Shown piece by piece: positions 54,101 to 64,000 of a stretch of 64,000 nucleotides of DNA. The translations under genes and the position numbers were made by a program. How positions within the stretch are numbered: position 1 is the first letter of the stretch; every line of letters begins with the position of its first letter. This DNA is from Massospora cicadina (Eukaryota > Entomophthoromycota > Entomophthoromycetes > Entomophthorales > Entomophthoraceae), in the NCBI GenBank assembly GCA_022478985.1, contig JAKSZP010009249.1:1-64000 (forward strand). Direction: 5' to 3'. Below the pieces are notes generated by a model, which saw only the letters and a list, made by a program, of their open reading frames with translations, was not told the DNA's origin and ran no database searches.

Positions 54101-57100
54101 ATCGCTTGTCTTTTTTGTTTTCTGTCAGGATGACCAGAAACTTGCAAGGTATGAATGAACAAATGGCTTAGCGAATTTTCTTCCTCCAACCTGAATTCCT
54201 CCAATGTACCAAACTCATGTACTTCTTACACCTCTTCCATCAATAGAATGTGTAGGAAAGCGACAATCTGGTGCCATTTTACCAGGATCATATGTGGATG
54301 AAGGTCATCTAATAACATGCTAGTCTCCTCATGATTCAGGAGAATGAGCCCTGATGCTACGATTGATTCATGGTGGGACAATTAAAGGGGGCGAACATTT
54401 CGCCATTTCATCCTATTGGTACTTGTAGGTCAATGTCCTTACTCACTATGACCTTGTGGCCAAGTGGAATGGTCAGTTAGTGGCCAACTCTTAACGGAAT
54501 GCATTCTGATTTGAAATTTAATGCAGTAAATATCTAGTCCAGCTGCGCCCATTTTGATAGTCATTGTGTATAATTCCATCCTTGAAAGCCAGATTACAAA
54601 CTGTGAAGGTTGTTTCTCAGTCTGCTGGTCACTGTGCTAATAGTACATAGGAAGGTTCTGGCCAAGTATTGTCAGATTAATTTCATCAAAATTAGTCTTG
54701 ACTCCATATGTACTCATGAAGGGGTTCCAATGAGAATATTATAATAAGTTTGGTAGGATTAGCAGGAGCTGACAAAATAAAAGAGCTAGACATTAGGGGA
54801 AGAGTGCTTTAGGCACCTAATAAGGTCGTTGAGTTGAGTCCTGAAGTTCCATATTCTTTGCAATGATTAATATCCGGTGATAATCACAGTTTTTGACTAA
54901 TTTAGTTGATACAATGTTTATAGGGATCCGCTATATAATATAGCTCTGACTCAGACTTTTCCAATGCTAGTATTAATGTAAGTACACTTGGAATAGTAAG
55001 AGTCATTGATATATAAAAGTATGCCAACTTTTCACCCTGTCCCAGATAAAACTGTAATCCATCTCAGAGTATTGGTCTGGTTTTTTCTAGTTCTCTGAAG
55101 GGAATGGCTACGTTAAGCCCCTCTAGCCTTGGAATATTGCCAGAGAAACTAATAAATTGTACTGCTCAAGTTACTGTACATAGGGTTTGAAACCACTTTG
55201 GTCGCTTGGTCAGTTTAGTTCTCGGTGCAAATGAGTGGTGACACTAGCACGTCATCAGCAACAACAGGTCAAAGGATCAAGGGTATCATGGCATCATGAA
55301 TTTTGTCCAAGGATGTAACAGGATCTGGTAAAAGTAGAATATCACATTTTTACCCATACCCATTATTTTCCCTGCTCTTTTGCACCCGCCATTCCTACAT
55401 GATGCATCTTGGGTCTAAGCCCCTAACGGCGCATTGACTGGCATAGTGCTCTTTCATGCCACACTAGTGACACGTGATATTGCGGATGTCTATTATTCTG
55501 GGCTGGGGAGAGAGTAGGTGGTTACTTTCAATTGTCCTGCAGGAAGGATTTGTTTGGGTTTCTCAGCTATTTTAGTACTGATTAATGGTGCATTTAAGGT
55601 CCCAATGCAATGATGCAGATAGTTCACCATCTACAATATGTTGTAATTGTTGCTTAACATGGGTAGCACGACCTAAAATTATTCCTTTTATGGTTTACAA
55701 GCGTTTCAGAGAGCAATTTACGAGTTATAATTATTTGGGGACTTTGAATTGTATAGAACCTGAGCTTTATGGTAGAAGCAATAGAAGAACTCAAAAATTG
55801 TACATATTTCTTGACAAAAAAGTTTAGTAAGGCGGTTTGCTGGTTGTCATCGTCTCTGCTACACTTAATTCCTTGATAATAATGTTTTTTGCACTCTGTT
55901 AGGACAGCTCAGTCTCGCTGATCTTGGAAATCATCAGCTCCTGACTCTTTGGGTCCAAGTTCATCAAAGTCACCAGTTTAGCTTGTTGCTTGCATCATCC
56001 CTACAAAGTCAAATAGTGACAAGAAGGGTGTATTACCATTTATTTAAACTTTAAAAAGTTAATGTGGTTAACCCCTAAAGCCGCTGGCGTACTCCACACC
56101 TAAGTTGATACTTTATGGTATGAGTGGTAGGCCAGCCTTGTTGGTTCTGGAGCCAAAGTTTCTACAGGTCAAGGTGGATGAACTGGCAATGGGTGTAGTA
56201 TGATCTGGTGTCTCATCACGGTTGTCTGGGACAGCCAGAGTAGCGCAAGTAGGTATTCAATGATGGAAGTTTGGGTTAACCTTTTGGGAGTAGGTATTGA
56301 AGTCAAAACCATAGTGATATTTCTCCCTGAGTATGCTTTGTCACTATCAGATTCCAAGTCTGTTGGGCTTGACTTTTGTGCATTGATGAGAATTTTCACC
56401 TTTCTGGTGGGAGGGCCCTTTCAGAATCTACAATGGTCACCTCTAAGTTTCATCTTAAGATTGGTGCAGTTTAAAAAGACAGGTACTGGCGTTCATGATG
56501 CATGAATTACTCAACCTTTGAAAGTTGTGATTATGACATTGTGAGTTTAGTTTTCAGACCACATATTCCTCAATGAGGTGCATAATTATTAAGCCCTAGG
56601 ATTGAGCCAAGTCATTTAATGTTTTATCTTCTCTATTAAGGCAATTGGTTGACTGGATTAATCATTTAAACATTCGTTTAGGCCATGGATTTTGTTGCGT
56701 TTGGCGTTGGTGCTACACTTCAGGTCTTGAAGGTGATTGTGATGAACAATCACTTCATTCAAGAGGTGAGTAAGTTGACAGTCTAAATCTCCTAACAACT
56801 GCTGGATGGCGCATCCCATATGAGCGTGGACCTCTTGGTTAGCGGCCTCTGCAGCTGCATGTCGCACCACTTCTAATTTCAGATACTCTTTAACTTGAAC
56901 AAATTGGTAATTCACGTTGGCCACCCTTGGGTTGACGCTCATAATGATTTAATATCTTACCAAAGATGTGAGCCAAAATGCTGTTATTTGGTTATCAAAT
57001 ATCTACTTGGTGATTGTCTTCACTTTTTTGACATTGTTTGTGTTGAATGAAACATGTAAGCCACTTAGCAGTATCTAGTTGATCTGCTAGAAACATGTTA

Positions 57101-57576
57101 TCTCAGCACTGAGTCTCCATGAATTCAACCAATAAATCGATTTCAGTGTGCTGCCAGGCGGGGATCTGCATGTACTGTTGGATAAAGGGATGGATATAAT
57201 GAGTGATCATTTTGATTATTTATATCTGTGTAGCAAGATTCTTGGTCACGGTGGACATTGACATCTCTTAGAACAACTGATAGTTGCAAATAATTAGTCT
57301 TTGTTTCTGTAGGTTCTGAACATCACCAAGTGAGCTTCATTGATTACTTTGGTAAAGAGGTGGTATATGAGTAGTACCATTCCATGACCTCCTTGACGCG
57401 CTCAAGAGGTATTTTAGCCAGCCTATCTTTAGACAAGGAGGCCAACGGACCTATGTTACTTGACCCATAGCAGGAGCGTCGTTTTCCTCATTATCTGAGC
57501 TGCTAAGGATGAAGTGGTCTTGGCTGGGCTCTTTGATTTCCATGAATTATGGAAGATACTTGTTTCAAAAGCCAAT
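54101..57576 (-). pseudogene. Element G gag/protease remnants
   Basis: A broken CCHC knuckle reading ITCH.CGMKEHYASQC lies at about 55480-55430 on the minus strand. A 94-codon open frame at 56942-56658 (MSVNPRVANVNYQFVQVKE) has helical, coiled-coil-like composition in the position of the B-type Gag N-terminal region. The remainder shows only short frames. A DTG protease motif was not located. Confidence 0.5.
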
Positions 57577-57743
57577 TTTAAATCAGCTAAAATTTTTAAA
57601 TTTTTAAATTTTTAAATTTATTGTGGGGAAGGCCAACCATGGGACGGACACTTCTGAATATGACTCAGAAGAGACAAAACTTAGTACCAGGGGAGGCACC
57701 CCAGAGAAGCGATGCTATCTCTTGTTGCCAGCGGGAACGCCAC

Positions 57744-60700
57744 TTATGGGGAGGGGGAGGAAACATGTGAAGGGTCCATAGCCACAATTGAGCACGTGTG
57801 GAGGAAGGGGTCTGATTTGATGAACCAGACTGGGAACCAGGAAGAGACCAGCTGTCGGCGACGCGGTGGGAGGTATCCAAACATCCACGCTTGAAAGTGG
57901 TACACCAAATGGGACTGGAATCTGTGTACCGCTTCTGGGAGGGTGGGGGTGGAGCATGCTATGGCATCTAAGACAATCGCGTGGATGGTCCACATGGCGA
58001 TTGCAACCACCAAAGCACGAAGGGAGGGCAGAAGGGGGAGGCCATTAATAGAACGAACATATCTCTTGACAGACTGAAGGGATGCGTTTGATCCTGGCCC
58101 AGAAGACGTTGAACTTCGCGCCATATCAATTTAGAGGTAGGGCACTTCCCCAGGCGGTGAAACAGCGTTCCATACTGGCCACACACGACACAGGATGAGT
58201 GTAAAGCATTAGAGCGCTCAGCTGTATGATACACCCACCTTAGACAGCGCCACACATGGGAGCGGACTTGAGGTTGTAACAGAGGATGGTGTACATATTT
58301 ACAGATATTTTTGGGTCTCAATGGAGTAAGGGATGTCCAACATGTCCAGGTAGTCCACCCTGGATAGGACATGGGGTCGAATGGGGATCACGCCATCGTG
58401 GATGGGTAGCCCCTGTACCTCTTGTGTGAACTGAGGAGAGGGGCGGCGTCTTTGGGTTGTATGTCCGCTAATACAAATTCTCCACTCAGCGCTCCGCATG
58501 GAGAGGAGGATTCGTTTGTAGTGGGTTTTAGTCCCGTGAGGACCTGTGGCCGATGTATGTGAAGTGAGGTATTTCATCAGGGAGTGGGGGTTCAATGAAT
58601 TGTTGAGGCCCAAGGCGCGGGAGAAGTTGGAGTGGGCTGCGCGGGACCAGTGTTGGGAGGAGTGTAGGGGTGGTGACGGCCGCAATCCAGGTACCCAGGA
58701 TCTTGGTGGCATGGGCTTTGAAGTCAAGCAGGCCCATGCCACCATGATGTTGAGGGCCAAACATGACCTCTAACCGCACTGGTGGAAGGCGGCCCGACCA
58801 AAGCCATCCTTGCAGCAAGGCGTACAAGGATTTGTAGAAGCATGGGAAGAAGGGGATGGCATGGGCTCCAAACCAGACTTTGGAGAGGAGCATGGAGTTG
58901 GCTAAAACAATCCTGCCAGTAAGGGAAGTAGGGTGGGCTCTGAGAGAGGCGATTCGCTTTGTCACGTTATCCAGAATATGGCACTCCATTAATGCTGACG
59001 CGTATCCGCCTGCCTCCATCCACACGCCCAGATGGCGTACTGGTCCTATGGTAGGACGTGGCACGAAGGGGAGCACCAGTGGGGCGGTGTGTTTTGAATT
59101 AGTAGGGCGAGGACGTGGGCGAGCAGATGGGCCAGGTTGGGAACTAATTTCTGGGGTCCAGCAGTTTGAAACTGACCAAGGAGGATGATTTCAGTTTTGG
59201 AAGTGTTCAGTGCCGCGTTGCTTACCCGGGAATACTCCTGGATGAGAGCTTCAAGCGCGCGTGCATCTTGATTATTAGACACCCCCACCACACAATCATC
59301 TGCGAACGCCATTATCTTGACTGGGGCTTGGCCTGGCACGTGGACCCCAGTGAGTTGAACATTCACATGTTGCAGTAGTGGGTCAAGGCTGAAGTTGTAT
59401 AAGAGTGGGCTGAGGGAGTCCCCTTGTCTCAAGCCCCTTTGAGGGCGGACTACTTCCGTTAGGAAGCCAGGGCCACGCACTGCCATTGATGCCAATTCTG
59501 TGAGCAGCAATACCCAGATGATGAAGCGAGGGGGTAGGCGGAATTGATGGAGGCAGGCCCTGAGGTATTCCCCGTTTACTCTATCATAGGCCTTTTGTTG
59601 GTCCAAGAATACAAGTGCCCCAGAGGCTGTGGACTGACATACATTAGCCACAGAGTGCACGTTATCCCAAATTGACCTTCTGGGGATGAAACTGAATTGT
59701 TCTGGGGAGATGATGGCAGATGCTACAGTCCCTAAACGGTTAGCCATGATTTTTGTCAAAATTTTGGTGTCTGTGTTTGTTAGAGAAATGGGGCGCCAGT
59801 TGGCTAAGTCTAGCTTATCCCCTTTCTTGAAGAGTGTGACAGTGAAGGCCTCATGTCCTCCTGGTAGGAGGCGCGTTTCCATCAGGCTTTGGTTAAGTGA
59901 GGCGAGCAGCAATGGGGATATATATTTGAAATATTTTTTGTAGAATTAATATGGAATGCCATCTGGGCCTGGGCATTTTCGGTTTGGTGCACCGCGAATG
60001 GCTGTCCATAATTTGTTCAGAGTAATCAACTTCATTATTTATGGGTATCAGAAAATGGAGCGGATGTGGGCTCAGTCGAGAAATTCCGCCACTTTGGCTG
60101 GCTGAATTGGGTCATATCAGTACAACTCAGAGTAATACTGTTGCGTTTTGATTGCCACTTCAGCTGGTGTATCCGCTATGGAATTATCCGATCTTTGCAC
60201 CTGTGTGCAGGCCACACTCTGGCGTGGTGTGAATTTTTTTTAAAGAAATGTGCGGTGCACTTGTCACCTTTTGTGATGCGTGTGGCCTGTACTGAACACA
60301 AACCCGATGTTTAAGTTGTCTTTTGAGTGCGTTGAGGTGGGCAGGTGCCTCCGCCCACTTCCATCCCCATGCAGAGCTGTATCCTGTAACTGGGATGTTG
60401 GACTCTAAGTGTGCCAATTCTGCCAGAGCGCGCGAGATAACCGCTGATGTGGCTCGTGAGCATCTGGAGGAGAGATGGTGAGAGTGGCGGATGGTGTCAT
60501 CTTTGAAAGTTGCCCATGTGGAAATGGGGTCCGCGCAAAATGGTGTAAAAACTTTTTTGCCATAGTTGCCTCTTCTACCCACGTGGAAAATCCTGGCAAC
60601 CCAAGCTTGAGGGGGCAGATTTTGTACCAATGTGGGGCCTTAGCAGCCATGACAGGTAGGTGGTAGGTTAGCAAGACCAGTCGATGGTCAGTGGATTCCA

Positions 60701-61362
60701 GTTTTGTTGTCTTGAAGTGGGAGATGTGGGGTTGGAATTTCGCTGGCGTTAGAATAATGTCGATGCGGATCATGGACCTTAATTGGCCGTTGTGGATGTG
60801 GGGCCATGTCATGTTTTCAAGCAGTGGGGCATGCTGCAGCAGCGCATCCATTAACCCAAGGGTGGCCTTTAGAACGCGTAGTTCTATGTGACCCTGGGGG
60901 GCGTGGGGTGAGGAAGGCCACCAGTCCGTTGGTATGTTTAGCCAACAGTTCATGTTGCTGACTATGAAGGAGTCTGGGGGTAGCGGGAGGGATTTGACTG
61001 ACAAAAAATTCCTGACGCTCGCGTGCACCATTTGGGGCATAGATGTTGATGATTGCGTGTGCTACGTCAGCCCATGAGAAGGTGACAACAAGCACTCAGC
61101 CATTTAAAAATGAATCTGAGGATAAGAATTTGAAAAATATTTTCTGAATTAGCACCCCACAGTGCATTGACCAAAAGGATAGGGATGGGAGGAGCATTGT
61201 TTTCAAAACTTCCTTGGAACCTCGTGGACAATGGGACTCCTGGATGGCCAGTATATCCACGGGTAAATTGTGTTGTAAAAAACTCAGTTTCCTAGCCCAG
61301 GATGGGGAGGCCTTGAGTCTGGCAATATTCAAATTCCCTATGGTGAAGGTTTCCCCCATCAC
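57744..61362 (-). pseudogene. LINE-2 copy ORF2: endonuclease, reverse transcriptase, zinc motif
   Basis: Endonuclease: TIGNLNIARLKASPSW, ILAIQESHC (61362-61096), HAIINIYAPN, MNCWLNIPTDWW (the usual GDFN is altered), TDHRLVLLTYH. RT: a 288-codon open frame (59912-59046) with KKGDKLDLANWRPISLTNTD, FLDQQKAYDRVNGEYL, RGLRQGDSLSPLLYN and FADDCVVGVS. The C-terminal part (59076-58299) has HGGMGLLDFKAHATKI and then CVVCGQYGTLFHRLGKC (CX2CX7HX4C), ending near 57744. A few frameshifts separate these blocks. Confidence 0.88.
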
Positions 61363-61765
61363 AACTTAGGTGCGAGGGGTGGGCACCTAGGCCCACCATC
61401 ATCTTCTAGATCCCCGCAGGCCTTCACAGCAGCGCAGGTGTTAGCAGCAACGCTATTGGAGTTTTTGTTGATTTTTGCGGAAAGAGTCACATTGGCTTTA
61501 GCCTTTGCTTTTTGTTTTCCCAACGTTGGACGATTTTTTTGCGGTTCGGGTGAGTTTGGTGCACCATTGAGCGGGTCAAAATTTTTTTTTTTTATGTTGT
61601 GATGGGTCCCAAGTCAGTTTCAATTGGAGCTTGGGTGCAACAATTGGGTGAGATTGAATCTCCCATCAGATCCTCAGGTTGAGTGGCCCGCTCAGCATGG
61701 GCTTCCTAATCTGATTGGTTGATGGATTCCCATGTTGCTTCCGCCGCAAAGGTCTCCATGTCCTT

Positions 61766-62452
61766 CTAGCGTTGTGAGTGTGGGATAGCGGTGGTGGCTT
61801 TGGCTGCTTCCTTGGCTGTGGCCCTATGGGCCTGCTTGGCCTTCTTCCACTCTTGTGGGGAGATAGGCTTTTCCAGTAGGTAGCAGCCTTGTGCTCCCCA
61901 TGGGAAGGCCTCCTTGGTGCTTGAGGTTGGTTTGTAGTGCGCCTCCCCGCTGGCCATAGCCACCAAGGGGTGCTCTTGGAATGTGACGCCCTCCTTGATG
62001 GGGCATGCGTGTGCCTTATGGCCAAATGCGTCACAGTGGGTGCAAATGGGGGGCGCGCTGTCCACGGTCACCCAGAATGGGTGGGTGGTATGCCCTGCAA
62101 TATCAATAAAAGTGGAGTGTGGGATCTGGGTTAGGTCCTTCACGATCTCCTCAGTTGGGGTCAGAACTGCGATGGCTTTGCCAGTGCACAGGTGTGGCAT
62201 CAGTGTGAAGTGTTGCATTTTGAAAGATTGTATCTCGCCATATACGGCGAGACCATCTTTCAGGTGTTGTTCCAAATTGTCACGTTTTACCGTAGTAGGC
62301 AAAAAGTTGAACCTGAGGAAAATTTGGTTTGATTTTGTCCATCTGGTGCATTTAGTTTTGATGACCCGTTGCCCTTTGGGGAGGTCAACCACTACGCGCA
62401 CTGCTGCAGCCTCATCTGCTGCCATTTTTCTTTGAAACCTAAGTCCAGCCAA
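61766..62452 (-). CDS. LINE-2 copy ORF1 (RNA-binding, CCHC), open
   Basis: This uninterrupted 228-codon frame has a fold-like region with RVIKTKCTRWTKSNQIFLRF and GEIQSFKMQHFTLM, then a CCHC knuckle CTHCDAFGHKAHAC near residue 140, and a basic Lys/Ala-rich C-terminus (QEWKKAKQAHRATAKEAAK). The stop at 61768-61766 may itself be secondary, because similar sequence continues in frame beyond it (DMETFAAEATWESINQ). It has diverged strongly from the LINE-1 copy ORF1 outside the knuckle. Confidence 0.7.
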   Translation of the reverse strand: MAGLRFQRKMAADEAAAVRVVVDLPKGQRVIKTKCTRWTKSNQIFLRFNFLPTTVKRDNLEQHLKDGLAVYGEIQSFKMQHFTLMPHLCTGKAIAVLTPTEEIVKDLTQIPHSTFIDIAGHTTHPFWVTVDSAPPICTHCDAFGHKAHACPIKEGVTFQEHPLVAMASGEAHYKPTSSTKEAFPWGAQGCYLLEKPISPQEWKKAKQAHRATAKEAAKATTAIPHSQR

Positions 62453-62941
62453 CCGCGTGACATGGAGTGAGGTGCAACGTACACCGCAGTCAGGAAAATT
62501 GTGTGTACATCTTCACAAAATTTTTCCTATAAGGCTGTTTTTTGATGTCCAGAAACACGCAGACTCCAAATTCCACCAACAAAAGTGGCTGGGAGTGTGG
62601 CGTGTTGATGTACTGGTTGCATCATGCTTGCCATGTGATTATCTCTGGGGAAATAGTGACCGCCAGTTTTTTAGTATTTTTGTCAATTCTGCTGGATTCT
62701 CTGGGGCATTTTCGAACATTGGAGGCCGCGGGCCTTCCACCTGCTCCTCTTACCTTCCTTGCCCAACTGCTCCTTGACATGGGCGTAGACTAATATCCTC
62801 TGTGAGATTATCAAACTAGATTCAGTCTTGAATTGAATAGGTTGCAATAGTGATTGCAACGAGAAAGAAAGTTTAAATCAGCTAAAATTTTGACTCATAA
62901 TAGTTAATACTTAATTTATTTTATATGTTGTCATAAGTGCA

Positions 62942-62957
62942 CCTATAGTGAGCACCA
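62942..62957 (-). other. Primer-binding site of element G
   Basis: On the minus strand TGGTGCTCACTATAGG follows the LTR end (TTGCAACA, 62961) by three bases, the same spacing and core as in element B. Confidence 0.65.
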
Positions 62958-62960
62958 GAA

Positions 62961-63720
62961 TGTTGCAATCAGTATTAAATTTGGATAAAACTTCAAAGGT
63001 AATGTTGCACTAAAGTTAGGTATTACTGTATGAAGATAGTATACCTCAAAAAAATGTAGAGTCAATATAAAGATGTACCTTTACTAAATTTAAATTAAAT
63101 AAATATTCCATACTTTTGTTGTGTACTTCCACCAGTAGAGATTTGTCATGATCTTAAACCAAAAGTAGGTTATGAAAATTAATGGCAGAATTTGCATTAT
63201 TGCGTTTGTCCTATAATACAATCTGTTACCTTTCCAATACACACTGAAGCCTCTTTGAAAGAGTCTGTGCATCAGCCTTCTCCATGACACCCAAATATTC
63301 CTAAATCTTCAATTTTTGGTCCACTGATAGGCTCTTAACACCACCGTGAGGGTCTGCCATAGTTTGGGTACATCTTTAGAGCGCAATGGGTATTTTTTGG
63401 TGGGATCATTTGTGGCAGAATTAGCTGGATAATTCTAGTATTTTTTAAATGGCTGGAACGTTTTTGGCAGGTTTGGCAGACACTTCTGGTAGTTATTGGT
63501 TGACAGGAATAGAACTGGATTAGAAATGATATATTTGAATTATAATTTAATAGTACTGAATCCTACAAAAATCAGGATTGTATGTTGACTAGTTTTATAC
63601 ATCATTTTTCCTTGAATTTCAACAAATTGCATTTTGACTTTAACATTTTGTAAATCAATTTCAACAATCTAAAAATCAATCTTAACATTGTAAAAATTGA
63701 GTTTAACATTTTGCAGATCA
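62961..63720 (-). repeat. 5' LTR of element G (upper limit approximate)
   Basis: It aligns in two blocks with the split 3' LTR pieces. A run of diverged units of about 30 bp built on ACATTTTGTAAATC lies at about 63610-63725 and appears only in this copy. The start of the LTR is not legible; homology with the 3' copy fades above 63620. Two hairpins lie just beyond it (63731-63750 and 63761-63785). Confidence 0.55.
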
Positions 63721-63785
63721 ATATTGTAATAGATCAGGGGCACCTGATCTGTACATTGTTTCAGATCAAAAGGCGTTTTATCTGA

Positions 63786-63989
63786 ATGTGGCCTGATTCA
63801 ATGAGCATCAAATTCAGTAAGGTCAGAGCTGGGAAAGTTCGCCATCCCAAACCCAAATCACATCCACGGAATGATGACGGGCTTAGATATGGCGTGGATG
63901 GTGATCTGGTGGGATGGAGAATCTTTGCTAATGATGTGATGGTAAGGGTTCAAAAGAGCTTAGCCAAAGAAAGGCTTATTTCATACTAG
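63786..63989 (+). other. Unrecognised open frame at the window edge
   Basis: A 67-codon open frame (MWPDSMSIKFSKVRAGKVRH...) ends in a basic stretch, VMVRVQKSLAKERLISY. No family is recognised, and it may be chance or the remnant of another element. Confidence 0.15.
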
Positions 63990-64000
63990 CAGAGCAATAT

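Larger units (their letters stand above)
57597..62871 (-). mobile_element. LINE-2 copy, full length, APE-type
   Basis: It is 5.27 kb with ORF1 and ORF2, flanked by the perfect 20-base duplication TTTAAATCAGCTAAAATTTT (57577-57596 and 62872-62891). The 3' tail on the minus strand is AATAAATTTAAAAATTTAAAAA, a short tandem tail rather than pure poly(A). It is the same family as LINE-1 (31966-37355) and better preserved, inserted in the leader/gag of element G. Confidence 0.92.
41423..63720 (-). mobile_element. Ty3/Gypsy element G, no chromodomain seen, split by nested insertions
   Basis: A primer site at 62942-62957 follows an LTR starting above 62961. Gag, RT, RNase H and integrase remnants run downward to about 51600. 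The 3' LTR is in two pieces (50896 to about 51540, and 41423-41656), which together align with the 5' LTR; element E lies between them. LINE-2 interrupts the leader/gag. The upper limit is approximate because the LTR start is not legible. It is heavily decayed and AT-rich. Confidence 0.75.

Noticed and set aside
57744..62452. A cluster of minus-strand host genes with long open frames
   Set aside because: The frames align in order with LINE-1 ORF1 and ORF2 and are bounded by a 20-bp target duplication, so they are one LINE.

Overview
The window looks like a transposon-dense stretch of a eukaryotic genome. It carries degenerate Ty3/Gypsy LTR retrotransposons, some with a chromodomain, APE-type LINEs, tRNA-derived SINEs, and remnants resembling Helitron and piggyBac elements. 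I recognise one probable host gene, an intron-poor SNAPC3/SNAP50-like gene. Chromodomain Ty3 elements together with LINE/SINE pairs and a compact host gene fit a fungus with an expanded genome best, but nothing here proves the lineage. No rRNA gene, genuine tRNA gene or CRISPR array was seen.

Layout. 1-1385: edge of a minus-strand Ty3 element (Gag start, primer site, probable LTR with a hairpin cluster). 1386-4902: 5'-truncated chromodomain Ty3 element A with its 3' LTR. 4903-6157: an inverted LTR piece and a solo LTR. 6158-15827: minus-strand D-type LTR 'K', split by the complete non-chromodomain Ty3 element B (7149-15307), whose 5' LTR itself contains solo LTR C. 15878-22837: AT-rich island with Helitron-like ends, a foldback, a piggyBac-like element, the SNAPC3-like gene (19616-20996) and an old solo LTR. 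22843-30699: complete chromodomain Ty3 element D with target duplication ATATT. 30705-39758: unrecognised ORF, SINE-1, LINE-1 (31966-37355), non-coding DNA, SINE-2. 41423 to about 63700: minus-strand Ty3 element G. It is interrupted by the complete minus-strand chromodomain element E (41657-50890, target duplication ATTAC) and by LINE-2 (57597-62871). E carries solo LTR F in its 3' LTR and a 1.9 kb non-autonomous LINE-like element in its 5' LTR.

How the parts relate. Target-site duplications fix an insertion order (G, then E, then F and the non-autonomous element). SINE-1, SINE-2 and the non-autonomous element share a 3' tail with LINE-1 and LINE-2, so the LINE family probably mobilised all of them. 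Nearly all transposon reading frames carry stops or frameshifts.

The most unusual observation is that LTRs of the D/K chromodomain family look protein-coding at both ends. The pol frame runs into the start of the LTR, and a hydrophobic Gag N-terminus begins inside the LTR and crosses its 3' boundary into the internal region. A/E-family LTRs carry a related peptide frame at their start and a conserved short frame at their end.
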